From Taxawa tesnikishii (nom. ined.) (taxonomy: Eukaryota > Ascomycota > Dothideomycetes > Dothideales), in contig JAPDRO010000021.1 in assembly GCA_030247885.1 (NCBI GenBank), positions 593,276 to 657,275 on the forward strand: a stretch of DNA of 64,000 bases, given 5' to 3'. The notes under the pieces were generated by a model. It worked only from the letters and a program-made list of their open reading frames with translations. It was not told where the DNA came from and made no database searches. Positions 1 through 10,432 of the stretch are shown in pieces. Both the position numbers and the translations under genes were made by a program. The stretch's first letter is position 1. Each line of letters starts with the position of its first letter.

Positions 1-39
1 ACGACACTGCTACCACCGTACATACTGATTCCGGTCAAG

Positions 40-2030
40 AGCACAATTCGGTACGACAAAATATTGCTCGGCTTATCTGCGCAACGAACAGTGTACCAAC
101 CGCAACTGTATGTTCCTTCACGAACCCGGAGAAGAGAACGACAGCTTCACCCGACAGGACCTCTCTTCCATGAATGTCATCTCCACTCAACAGCCCGGCC
201 AGTCAAACGCCGCCGCTCCTCATCCTCCCCACAGAGTCAGCAACCGGTCGCCGCTGCGCAAGCTCCGTCGCGCCATGAAACTCCTTCCGTTGCTCCTCAA
301 AGCCCTGTTGACGCTACGGACGCTCCCGGTCTGCCATCTACTGCGAGCTGGGCTTCGAAACCCATTCCACCCCAACTCAGTCGTTCTGCCAGCCGTGCTG
401 CTAGTGGTAGTGCTTCTGTATCTGGGAGCCCGCCCCTGTGACGGTTGCGCCGAAGCAGCAACCCACGCCACGACCCGCTCAACCTGAAGAACCTGCTTCC
501 GCTCCCACACCACCTGTCGAAGAAGTCACGCGGCCCGAGAAGCCACAGACGCCTCCGACAGTACCAAAGACTGTCAAAAGGGAGACGACCGCCGCATTCT
601 ACGGACTGCTCAAGTCCTTTGCCACTGCCGAGTTCAACTTCACTTTCCATCCCAACGGTCTCTCGGAAGAGGAGCTGGCGATTATGCAGAACCTGCCTCT
701 ATTATTTGACCCTCAGGGCGGTGCGAAGCGCCGTGCGCGGAAAGAACGCGAGGAGGACGATCGGAGGCGACTGCAAGAAGCCGAAGCCCAGCTTGCCCTC
801 CAGGCGGTACCTTCAGTGGAGGGCGAGGACGATCCTGAGACAGGCGGAAGCCTGCAGCTCGGAGGAGAACCAGAAGAGCGGCAAGAACAGGCAACTTCAC
901 AACACGCCATTCAGCCTCCTTCGCAGCAACAAGCACTTGGCAATCTTGGAAACGAGCCCGGTAGCGACCTGTCGAACCTCAACATCAACGGCCGCGGCTT
1001 GACACCGGCGCAACAGCAGCAGCTTCTCCTTCAATCCTTCCGATCGCCGTCCGTACAAGGTTCCAGCTACCTCAACCAACAAACGCAGGCAGCTTCCCAT
1101 CCCAGTCACCTGCAGCAGCAACAGCAGTCACAACAAAGCAATCCCCCGGACACGCTCGTAACGTTTCACGATACACATTCGCCAACGACACTTCCTCTGC
1201 CTCGGCCAACGTCAAGCCCGTGGCCAACACCAAACTCATGAACCAACAATCTTCTATGATGCCCTCCCAGACTTCCAACCAAGCCGTCGCATCCGGTTTC
1301 GGCGTAGCTGGCAACGCCCAGCAACATCAGCAACCCTTCTACACCAGCACCGTCCAGGGTCCACCTCCAGGGCTCAAGACGACCGGTACTCCGCCTGTCT
1401 CTGGCGGAGGCATGTTCGGCCAAGGCCATGGCTTCGCGACCTCGGGACTCGGATACGGCGCCAACGCACTCGGTCGGAGCGCAAACGACGAGCTGATGCG
1501 CCAGTTGATGCGCGAACGCAACCTTGGCGGATCCTCCAACTCCGGCGGTGGCGGCAACAACAACAACAGCCAACAGTCGGCAGTACCCGAAAGCAAGCGT
1601 GAGTACATGTTTCCTTCGTTTTTGAACCCCACAACCCATCCAACCCATCGCACCCATCCGTCCCCGCCCCTGGTTTAGCCACGCAACCTTATCTTGCCTA
1701 TGCGTCCCAATCCCCTGCCAGCAGTGCGGGTGGGTTTAGAGACGAAGGTGCGGTCAACGGCAAGAGGAAGAAGGGGAAGAAGCACAGACATGCTAACACT
1801 TCCTCCTCCTCGGGGGAGGTGGTGTAGTCGATGTAGCGGACCCGAGCATTCTCCAGGCCAGGCTCCACCAAGGCGGCGGCAATCCCACAGGCGGTTTGGG
1901 CGGTGTTGGGGGCGTGTTCGGACAGGGGCAGGGTCAAGGGGGTCAAGGTGGGTTGCATAATCCTGGTATGTCCGGCTTGCTAGGTAACATGTACGGCGGT
2001 GGTGGGCCTGGTGGCTTCGGTCGGTGGTAG
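40..2030 (+). CDS. NOT4: CCR4-NOT complex E3 ubiquitin ligase Not4, 3' part (frame broken by four -1 shifts)
   Basis: Not4 is the RING-type ubiquitin ligase of the CCR4-NOT complex, acting in mRNA decay and co-translational quality control. The RING and most of the RRM lie left of the window. The window seems to open inside an intron (branch-like TACTGAT at 24-30, acceptor AG at 38-39). Coding then starts with RAQFGTTKYC and the CCCH zinc finger (KYCSAYLR, then CTNRNCMFLHEPGE) followed by SFTRQDLSSMN, all typical of Not4. Further on are AFYGLLKSF, KPVANTKLMNQQSSMMP and the conserved end KKGKKHRHANTSSSSG, VVDVADPSILQARLH and GGFGRW-stop. One intron (1599-1678, GTGAGT...TTTAG) is supported because it keeps frame. 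Frame is lost by one base near 229-232 (C run), 433-436 (C run), 1142-1147 (C5) and 1811-1815 (G5). All four are deletions in homopolymers, so sequencing error is likelier than a pseudogene. Confidence 0.88.
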
Positions 2031-2731
2031 ACGACCTACCTGCCCTTGCAACTTACGACGGCTCTGGCGTTTTTTTCTTCTTCTTCTTTTTCTTCTTCTT
2101 CTCAGGTTGATGCCTCCCTTTCGTGGCTATGACTCTCTTTTTGCTGTTTCTGATGATTGGCTTGCTTTCTCTGCGTGGCGTTGTCTTGAAGTGCATGAAG
2201 GGGAGCGAGATGGGCAAAAGCATTGGCACATACCTAGCATAGGCTATGGGGCTGCCCGAGGCGTTATTGGGGGTCTACAGTGCATCTGTGGCAAGGCCAC
2301 GGCCCGCTGGCGGTTTCTGAAGGCAGGATTTCTCACATTTCCAAGTCGTGGCCACTGCATGCTTCCTGTACGTATCGCTTCTCACCTTGTCTTTAAAGAT
2401 TGGTAGATTAACAAGACCAGTTCTTCCTCATCGTTCTCAACTTCGCTCGATCACTGTGAAAGAGGCCATGAGAGACACTTGTATATACTCGCAACTCTTT
2501 GTCGGCGGTTCGTCTTCATCAAGTGTATATTAGTCTTCTTTTGTCATGGTTTTCTTTGGTTGGGTCGGGTCAGTCGGGATTGAAGTTGGCCACCGCCGTT
2601 GCATACGACCGCTCAGATCTGCCAGATTCGGTTCACTGAACCACACAGACCTCCCAGCCCTTCTGACCTCACTCCTCGATTCCTCACAGCACTGCTCGTT
2701 TCGGATTGTCCATGCTGACGCGGCCTTGCAG
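2031..2731 (+). other. Gap between the Not4 parts: 3' UTR-like and intron-like sequence
   Basis: The gap follows the GGFGRW stop. It holds a long pyrimidine tract ending in TTCTCAG (about 2068-2105), which looks like a 3' splice site, and a second good acceptor with branch site (GCTGAC at 2714-2719, TTGCAG ending at 2731) directly before the next open frame. No conserved peptide was recognised between them. It is either the 3' UTR of Not4 plus the 5' end of a second gene, or intron-rich sequence inside one long Not4 gene. Confidence 0.4.
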
Positions 2732-2754
2732 AACTCCAATCCGATGATGTTTTC

Positions 2755-5700
2755 ATGTCTTTCCTCCCGTCAGGCCTCGAAGGACTCGGACTCGAAGGGC
2801 TCGGCCAATCCATCCCACTAGGCCTGTCAAGTCCGTCTATTCCGTCCGGCCTCGAAACCCCAAGAAGAGCTACGCCATCTGTACCGCCAGGATTCTCTGC
2901 CCCGACTGCTGTTGGGACAGCAAGTGTGGCGACGAGCAGAGAACAATCGCACCCAACTTCCAGGGTAGGGACGCCCTCAATTCCTCCTGGATTCACAGCT
3001 CCGACTGCGGTGGGAGCATCGCGCGAACAATCACAGCCATCGTCGAGACCAGCCTCGAGAGCGAGTCTCAAGCGCGCCCCATCCGCGATTGTTCTACCGG
3101 CCGTGCCTGCTCTTCAAGCCAGAACTTCGACGCCGCTTCGCGAAGTGGCCACGCCTGCCAAGGTTGTTGTAAGCGCAGCAGCAGCTGCGACACCACTGGG
3201 CGCACCCGAACCTGTGCAAAACAAGGATGCTGTGGATGACACTGGGCGCCCTGTCGCTACGAGAGACAAGTCTGATGCAGCAACCGCTGCGGATTCTGGA
3301 GCAGCGGAAGCCAAAGACGGTGAGTTGGACCACAAGAAGCAGCCATTAGTTTCAGCAGTACAGCCTAGCGCACCTGCCAAGCAGCCAGGTAAAGAAAAGT
3401 CGACCAAGGCAACGAAGCAAGGTAAAGAAAGTGCCTCTACGAGTGCGGCAGGAAAACCGTTTGTTCCTGAGGCAGCAAAAGAGGACAGGCAAATGCAGAC
3501 GAGCTTGCCCGCATCGGCAGCAGTAAAAATCGAGACTCAGATGACGGGTCCAACGCAGACGTGGCCGGTGCCCGCTGCTCTTCCTGACATGCAACTGGGC
3601 GCGACGAAGGACAAGGAGGTGCTGAGACCCCAACAAAAGGAGAATGAGCCAACTATTAGCAAGACAGAAGCCGCCAGACGGAAACAACATCCCGGTAAGC
3701 TGGACATCACCGCCGCCGTGACAAAGTCCGCTCTGCCGAGTCCTGTCGAACGGCACGCCGAAGACGCTACGTCTTCTTCCGCTTTGGGGACCGCTGCCGA
3801 AGCGACCACGGAAACAGCGACGCCGACCAAGGTTTATTCGAAAGCTGGCGTACTGAATGTAGGCGCCGTGTCATCGCGACCGGCCAGCCCGACTGCTGTC
3901 GAAAGCCCGATCAAGAGGTCGGGTCCTCGAACCATCAGGGTGGTGAGCACACCCAAGGCGGAAACGCCCCCGGCTGCGCTCATGCCAGGTGCCACCAAAA
4001 CCCCAAGGACGGAGACTCCACCCCTCCTGTCCCTTCCCTGCCCATGCCGGTCACTCGCCAGCCCTCTCGCCAGCCCAGCCTGGCATCTATCCACCCGCCC
4101 GGCACGCCGTCAAGCTTCGGGCATGACATCTCAGATAACGTCTCGCTGACATCGGCGTCGATCTCGCGCGCCAATTCCCCTCCGCCACCGGGCAAGAACA
4201 TTGTCGGCGCAGCTCCCGTTCGCGCAAAGACCAAGTCTCAAGCGAAAAAGGACAGGCAAGAGAAAGCCAAGGCGCTGCTCGAGGAGGAGAAGAGGTTGGC
4301 TGAGGAGGTGGGCAAGGGGGTTGAAGAGCCGGTCCAAGAAGCTATCATGGGAAGAAAGAAAAAGAATAAAAAGGAGAAAGCGGCTAAGAATGAGACGCCT
4401 ACACAGAGCCGACCGGCCTCGCCTAACACCAAGGTTGAGAAGGCGAGGGCTGAGGAAGCGCCGCTGGTGCCGAAGAGTGAGACCAAGGAAAGGGAAAGGG
4501 AAAGGGAAAGGGAGAGGGAGAGGGAGAGGGAGAAGGCAAAGGAAAAGGAAAAGGAAAAGGAAAAAGCAAAGGAAAAGCCCAAAGCTTCCACTGCAGCAGC
4601 CGCAGAAGCAACACCCAAAGCGGCCTCACCCCCGCCGCCACGCGAGACGGTGCAGACATCATCCCCATCATCCCCGCCTCAGCTTACCGCCGCGTCCCTA
4701 CTGACAGACCTCCGCAACTCCTCATCCCTTCTCACCTCCTGCCTCGACAACTTCTTCCGCTCCACCGCCACCAACCCAAGTCAAACGCACCCTCACAACT
4801 CAGCACAATCAGGGGACCTTTACAAGCCAAGCCAACCCATCACCACCGCCGATCTCGCGGTCCCGAGGAGTCTGAAACGCAATCCTGAGGTCAATATCCA
4901 TCCGAGACAGTTGGAGAGCATGCTACGCGAGGGTCATGGGCTGAGATATGGAGGTGAGGATGAACGGATATGGTCGAGGGGTTGTGTTACGCCCGGCGGC
5001 GCGCACTTGAGACATCTTGAGGAGGAGTTGGAAGAGCGCTTCATGGCGCTCGAAAAGTCGCTCAGATCCCTCGACCCCAATCTACGCTTCCACCCGGCCA
5101 ACGCAGTGAGCGGCAGCAAGAACGCCGGTGCTGGCTCTGGTGCTGCTGGTTCCGGGGTCATTGAGAGGGAGTTTCCTCGAGTGGATCTGTCCAAACTGGC
5201 GGCGGATCTCGAGCTTGACCAGATCGTCGCGAGGGGGAGGAATGCGACGGCGATGGAGAAGGCGGTCGAGGAGGGTAGTAAGAAGGGATCCTTCCTTGTC
5301 GACACTGCATCCAAATACGTAAACGAATTCGTCATGCCGGCCATTCCCACCGCCACCCCGACGGAGGCCAAGGAGCTGCCGAGTGGGGAGAAGAGGACTT
5401 CGGGGAGAAGAAGGAGATCGCAGAGGCCAAAGAGGACGACATGGCGCCTGCGAAAACGGAATCAAAGAAATCTGGTGCTGCCGGCGGCGGCACGCTTGCT
5501 GGGGTGAGCCGTGTGAGTCATGCCGTGTCGGACTTTCAACGGAATAGGCTTTATGCGGAGGTTGAAGCGGAGATGCGCGCGAGCAAGGCGAGCGTTGGCG
5601 CCGGTGACAAGCAGGCGGGCGGTACTGGGGCGACAGCCATAGGGGGTATGGCGGGGATGGGCGGCATGTTCGGAGTGGTGATGAGTGTGGAGGATGTGGA

Positions 5701-5794
5701 GAAGAGTTTGGTGGAGGCGAGGAGGGTGATGGAGGACAAGGAAGCGAATCTCAAGAAGATCATCAAGAGGAACCGAAGGTTGGTTGGGTGGTAG
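2755..5794 (+). CDS. Low-complexity protein with conserved C-terminal domain, probably the extended C-terminal half of fungal Not4 (two -1 frameshifts)
   Basis: About 1,010 residues are encoded over three frames. Order: a Pro/Gly/Ser-rich start with SIPPGF-type repeats (SVPPGF, SIPPGF); Ala/Lys/Thr-rich linker; the motif TIRVVSTPKAETPP; SISRANSPPP followed by APVRAKTKSQAKKDRQEKA; a Lys/Arg/Glu charged tract; then a folded-looking region (HGLRYGGEDERIWSRG, VTPGGAHLRHLEEELEERF) and a C-terminal coiled coil ending KKIIKRNRRLVGW. From memory this is the C-terminal organisation of long filamentous-fungal Not4 proteins, so it may be one gene with the upstream entry. The exon may begin at 2732, after a TTGCAG acceptor; ATG 2755 is the first in-frame Met. 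Frame is lost by one base at the C4 run near 4020-4023 and the G4 run near 5401-5404; adding one base at each restores motif continuity. Alternative: a separate downstream gene. Confidence 0.6.
4486..4568 (+). repeat. GGGAAA/AAGGAA hexanucleotide microsatellite inside coding sequence
   Basis: Tandem hexamers (GGGAAA, GAGAGG, then AAGGAA) encode an alternating Lys-Glu-Arg-Glu tract in the charged part of the Not4-like C-terminal protein. The unit is a multiple of three, so length variation would keep frame. Confidence 0.8.
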
Positions 5795-6677
5795 GCGAAG
5801 AGCGGGTTCGGTATTGCTTGGTGTTGGCTTGGTGTTGCTTGGGTCTGCTGGCGGTGGGCGCGAGATGTACCCATGCAAAGTGTGTTGCTTGGACCGCTAT
5901 CGGAGGTAGGCTTTGCGAGGCCTGCATCATGGCGCAAGATGTATCATTAGGCCAAGATGGTATAGTCGTTGTACGCTATGGTCTGACGGTCGGATGTCAG
6001 GTCAGAACAGCCGGACCCTTTCTTCAATGCGGAGAGAGAAAGCTCCATTCCTTCCGCGACATACTCCATACCTTGGCCCCACAAAGGGGCATTTGAATTT
6101 GCCGCTCTTCACGCCCTCGTCGTGTCGAGATGCCTTTGGCGACATTACAGTGGAAGGCAATCCCGAAGCACTCGCGTACATGCGCATCCAGTAAGACCAA
6201 CTTCAGTCAGTGACGTTCCGATTTTGACCTAAATCTTGGAGAGACTAGGGTGGTGAAGTGAAGAGATGAGTGCGATCAAAAGTACCGCTTTGGGTTCGCG
6301 TGTTAGATATGATGGGTGTCTCCAGGCCAAGCTGCATCCTCCTATGCCTTTTGAGCGATTGTCCTATCTCAGTTGTATTCCTCAACAGATTTCCAATGAA
6401 CGGACCAATGACCTGAGATGCCTAGGCTGCACAATGCCTGCGCGTTCCGGATGTCTGTACCGGAACTTGCGTGTGACCACGTCCTGCATGCTATCCAGTG
6501 ATCAGCCAGGACAGGACAGAAGTCCTTTTCCCTGGACGAGACCGGCCGTGCCGCAGCGATGCAGCGACTCACCCGTACAGCTTGTGACGGCATGTCCCAT
6601 GCAACACTGAGGGCGCGGAAGAGAGGTGCCGCCCAGCGAAGTGCATCCGAGTAGAGAAACCGGACCCTCATCAAGCT
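5795..6677. other. Intergenic region between two convergent genes
   Basis: About 880 bases lie between the stop of the plus-strand gene and the stop of the minus-strand gene, so two 3' UTRs are expected here. Short open frames occur but none shows a recognisable motif or gene-like codon pattern. No RNA gene or repeat was seen. Confidence 0.5.
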
Positions 6678-7574
6678 TCAATACCCACCGAAATAGCTCG
6701 CTCCGGACGAGGGAAACGCCCCAGGCATAGGCACAGCGGGCGGAGCAGCCGAGTTCCTCTTCTCCTTGTCCTTCCTCTTCCGCTTCGGACTCTCCGTCCC
6801 GTCGCCATCCGCACTCGCACTCCCACTCCCACTCCTGCCTTTGGTCTTCCTCTTCTCCTCTCCCTCGACACCCGGAACCCTAAACTCCACCAACCCGTAA
6901 TAATGATCCAGCACCTCGGGATACTTCATCACGGCCGCGCGCCAGTCGGCATCGATCTCGGCCTGCAATTTCGCATCCGCGGCCGCGATCTGCATGGTCA
7001 GGTTGTGCAGGGCGGCCGGTGCGAGCGGCGGGCGGCCGGACCATTGGACATAGAGACTGTAGAAGGGGAGAGAGGTGATGTAGGCCGAGTACTGGGATTG
7101 GCGAAGGGCTTTTTGTTGGTTGAAGTTGGTGAGGATTTGGGCGCGAGCGCTGTTGAGGACCCAGTGTCTTTGTTGTTCTCAGTTGATTTGACCAGCGAAA
7201 GGTGTAGTGGAGTGGTATTACTGGAGAGAGAGGGAGGAGAAGAAGGGAGGGAAGAGAGAGAGAGAGGGGGAAGAAGGGAGGGAAAGGCCAATGTACCTGA
7301 TCTTCTCTAGGCGGTTGGAGGAGGAACTGAGCCAGCGCTGTTGGGCTTGCTGTAGCGCCATGGCGAGTCTCTCGGCCTCGTGCGGACATTCTGGCGTACC
7401 GGGTGCAGGAGCCGGGGCACCGCATATGGCGCAGGAGGCCTCGAAGCTCATCTCGCTGGCTGCTTCTCTACTGCCGAAAGAAGGCGCAGGCGCCGGCGTA
7501 GATGTAGATGTAGGGATAGGGATGGGATATGGGTAAGGCGTTGCGGGAGTCTTGCTGTAAGGCGACTGATGCAT
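6678..7574 (-). CDS. Conserved fungal protein with N-terminal CxxC motif, function unknown
   Basis: Two exons: 7574-7297 and 7167-6678, with intron 7296-7168 (donor GTACAT, acceptor AAAG). The junction restores the codon for Arg in RHWVLNSARAQIL, which supports the splice. The N-terminus is Pro/Ser/Thr-rich, followed by CAICGAP and a later CPHEAERLAMALQQAQQRW segment. This zinc-knuckle-like Cys pattern leads into a helical region (YSAYITSLPFYSLYVQWSG, RAAVMKYPEVLDHYYGLVEF). The tail is basic and Ser-rich (KRKRKDKEKRN), a likely nuclear signal, ending SYFGGY. I recall this architecture as a conserved uncharacterised protein of filamentous ascomycetes; no biochemical role is known to me. The intron contains CT-rich simple sequence. 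The frame is intact, unlike its neighbours. Confidence 0.75.
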
Positions 7575-7703
7575 GGTCGGTCAGGGCATATCCACATGCG
7601 CATGCTCATGTACATGCGCGTCCAGATGCACGTTGCGGTCTGTAGCATTCCAGAGCAAAGAGGAAAATGAGAATGAGGCTGGAGCGGACGGTCGCAAGGC
7701 TGC

Positions 7704-7763
7704 AGGTATGTAGGTATGTAGGTATGTAGGTAGAAGGTATGTAGGTAGAAGGTAGAAGGTAGA
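7704..7763 (+). repeat. GTAGGTAT / GTAGAAG microsatellite
   Basis: Tandem GGTATGTA units pass into GGTAGAA units. It lies in the divergent promoter region. Confidence 0.9.
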
Positions 7764-7833
7764 CATGGTGAGCAAGAGGCGGAGAGTCGCAGAAACGGAA
7801 AGGCGGAAAGGGCGGTCGACTAGTGTGATTGCC

Positions 7834-7900
7834 TGGATTGGATTGGATTGGATCGGATTGGATTTGATTGGATTGGATTGGACTGGATCGGATTGGATTG
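7834..7900 (+). repeat. GGATT pentanucleotide microsatellite
   Basis: About thirteen tandem GGATT units with scattered substitutions (GGATC, TGATT, GGACT). It lies in the divergent promoter region. Confidence 0.9.
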
Positions 7901-8227
7901 CAGCTTCACTGACTACGCTGGGAATCAACGCATCGACAAGAGGAGAGGAGAGGGTGAGCCGATTGACTAGTGTGCTGCACCATGTGCTGTCAGGACCCGG
8001 GCAGACTCGGCTAAGCTGTGGCAGTCGCATATTGGTAGCATGTACACGTACATGTACGAGGCGACGATGTATGCGTACACGTATGAGGCCAAGACATACG
8101 ATACATATGCATTTCTGCATTGACGCGTTGCACAACAACTCACGCCGAACAGTGCCCACGTCTGGTCGCAGTTTTTGCAGCTCATGTCGTGGTTGTGATA
8201 TATACCTCAAGAAGCGTCCCTGTACCT

Positions 8228-8266
8228 GACCCTGTCCCTGTCCCTGTCCCTATCCCTGTCCCTGTC
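8228..8266 (+). repeat. CCCTGT hexanucleotide repeat in the 5' leader
   Basis: Six CCCTGT units, one changed to CCCTAT, lie about 180 bases upstream of the splicing-factor ATG. Confidence 0.9.
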
Positions 8267-8442
8267 ATTGCGGGAACCCTCCCTCCGCTCTCGGCCTCTC
8301 GGCCTCTCCGCCCCGCACCGCTCCGTCCGCACGGTCCGCCGTCCCCGCCAATCTTTCTCGCCGAGACGTCCTCAGCTTCTCATCACGAACTCTCTCCCAC
8401 ACTCACTCCCGAGATTCCTTCATCACCCCCACAGCCGTCAAG

Positions 8443-9521
8443 ATGCAGGGCTTCAACATGGGCCGCTACGTCCCCCCGACCTGGAGGGGACCATCTCCGG
8501 CAACGCCCTCGCGCGAAAACATGCCCTGGGCTCACGAGCACGCAAACTCAACCAAGGCATCCTGACCGTGCGCTTCGAGATGCCCTTCGCAGTCTGGTGC
8601 TCCTCTTGCCCCAAGCCCACAGTCATCGGCCAGGGTGTTCGCTTCAACGCCGAAAAGAAGAAGGTCGGAAACTACCACTCAACCCCCATCTACTCATTCC
8701 GCATGAAACATGCGGCCTGCGGGGCTGGATCGAGATCCGCACCGATCCGAAGAATACCGCCTATCTCGTTACGGAGGGCGGGAAGAAAAGAGACACGGGG
8801 AGGATAGGGTTCGGGAGGGGAGGAGGGCATGGAGATCCTGACCACCGAGGAGAGGGAACGCAGGAGGCAGGATGCCTTTACGGTGTTGGAGGGGAAGAAG
8901 GAGGAAAAGGTACAGGAGAAGGAGCATAGGTTCCGCATTGAGGAGTTGCGTGCGGCGAGGGACAGGGATTGGGACGATCCTTATGAGGCGAGTCGCAGAC
9001 TGAGAAAGGAGTTTCGGGTTGAGCGGAAGGACAGGGAGAACAAGGCAAAGGCTACGGAGGAGTTGAGGGACAGGATGGGGTTGGATATTGAATTGTTGGC
9101 CGAGAGCGACGGTGATGCTGAGAGGGCAGGGTTCGTTGAGTTTGGGACACTCGGGGAGGTGAACGTGGCTTCGAAGCCGTTATTCGAGATCGAAGACGTG
9201 GCCGCCAGCGGGAAGGCGGGGAAGACGAAGGATGGCACGAAAACAAAAGCACAGGTAGAGCTGGAACGCAGAAGGCAGGCGTTGCAACATGAGATACGAA
9301 GCAACACGCGTGCGGCGCGGGACCCGTTTCTGTCTAATCTCAAGAGCAAGCAAGTAGGCCAGCGTACCGCGCACGCCATGTCTGGGATCAAGAGAAAGCG
9401 GCCCATGGAGGCCAGCGAGAGCGCGCGAACGAAAACAACAAAAGCGGGTATCGCAGCGGAAACGCCAAGCTCGCCTCTTCTCCCGCAGCCAATATCGCTG
9501 GTCGCTTACGATTCGGACTGA
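8443..9521 (+). CDS. Splicing factor of the Yju2/CCDC130 (CWC16, DUF572) family (four -1 frameshifts)
   Basis: Family members join the spliceosome around the Prp19 complex and the catalytic steps. The start MQGFNMGRYVPP and the following DLEGTISGNALARKHALGSR are diagnostic, with the zinc-binding pattern VWCSSCPK ... HSTPIYSF ... KHAACGGWIEIRTDP and then TAYLVTEGGKKRDTG. The C-terminal half is helical and charged (DDPYEASRRLRKEFRVE, RDPFLSNLKSKQ) and ends LVAYDSD. It most resembles the CCDC130/Saf4 branch; about 360 residues fits. No intron is seen. Frame is lost by one base four times, at C6 8472-8477, G4 8721-8724, G4 8797-8800 and G4 8817-8820. Restoring one base at each gives an uninterrupted family match. 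Four losses in a conserved gene, all in G/C runs, indicate consensus error. Confidence 0.9.
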
Positions 9522-10432
9522 GCGCGCTGAGCTTACTGCCGTGGCGTTAGAGGTTCCTTGCAGCATTTGCAGGCGTTTTATACCCCCTCGGATTGCTATA
9601 GGTATGCTTTCAAAGTCGAATTGTGACTACCAATTAACATATGCCTCCCTATTCGAACCATCTAGACTTGCGACCCTGTCTCGACTGTGCGTATATACTC
9701 CTTATAGATGTATGATCACGACAATTCCTTACTATAGATCAGATTGAGCGATATAGTCATACGTGGGGAAATGGCTAGTGGGATTACCGAAATCTGCCCT
9801 GACCCTAGCCCTAAGCCCTATTCACCTTGACCCCAGCCCTAGCCCTATTCACCCTGATTCCGGGCCCTTGTAGAAGTGAATGCTATATGGCCTAGTTACT
9901 TCAGGCAGTCCTAAACTTAATCTACCTGCTACCATGTAAGCAATATCAACCTGCGGTTTCTATGTTCAGTCTAGATGTCTCGCTTACGCCAACCTAGATA
10001 TATAACTTCAGCCAGCCATAACGACAGTCTTTGGAGGCACTCTGCCGTAGACCTATACCCTCGCTTTCTAACGGGCATTACTCCGGACTTGCGTATGTCT
10101 CGACCGCCGTCCAAACATATCGAATAAAGCTACGATTTACTTGATTCGCTTGACCCTTCTCATAGCTAGCCTCTCTTCGTATCTTTACTGCTCCGTTCCT
10201 GTCAACCCCGCCAGCCACAGAAGCACCAGAACCATCCAGACTGAATTTAGCTAGCCATGTAAACGAGCTCTGCTACTCTGCATTTCTGTGAACTAGCACG
10301 ATCATTTAAAGGGACCTGGACATCTTCCTTTTCTACGCTGGCCTCTTAATATCGCCAGACAACACTTGCACAGTCTATGTTCTTTCTTCAGGCCTCTAGG
10401 GTACCAAACACACAACCCTTGTCGCCTATTGA
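9522..10432. other. Intergenic region, no gene recognised
   Basis: About 910 bases of moderate composition. There are imperfect CCCTAGCCCTAAGCCCTA stretches at about 9802-9845, which resemble telomere repeats only loosely. Nothing gene-like was seen. It marks the change from conserved genes to accessory sequence. Confidence 0.4.

Larger units (their letters stand above)
7575..8442. promoter_or_regulatory. Divergent promoter region rich in microsatellites
   Basis: About 870 bases separate the start codons of two divergent genes, so both promoters and 5' UTRs should lie here. The region holds three microsatellites (listed separately), alternating TACATG/GTACAC purine-pyrimidine sequence around 8035-8105, and a TATA-like GATATATACC at 8197-8206, about 240 bases before the plus-strand ATG. 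No gene was recognised. Confidence 0.45.

Noticed and set aside
1166-1657. Long minus-strand open frame antisense to Not4
   Set aside because: It lies opposite Gln/Pro/Gly-rich coding sequence with strong family matches on the plus strand; the antisense protein has no motif.
1999-2406. Open frame after the pyrimidine tract, as an extra Not4 exon
   Set aside because: It can be joined in frame by an intron 2027-2104, but the peptide shows no Not4-like sequence and looks like 3' UTR.
4201-4704. Arg/Lys-rich open frame overlapping the Not4-like C-terminal protein
   Set aside because: Alternative-frame reading of the GAAAGG microsatellite and neighbours; no independent support.
7581-8210. 209-codon minus-strand open frame in the divergent promoter
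   Set aside because: It runs through the GGATT and GGTATGTA microsatellites, whose repeat units create long stop-free frames.
9802-9845. Internal telomere repeat tract
   Set aside because: The CCCTA-like units are irregular (CCCTAGCCCTAAGCCCTATTCACC); no two perfect CCCTAA units are adjacent.
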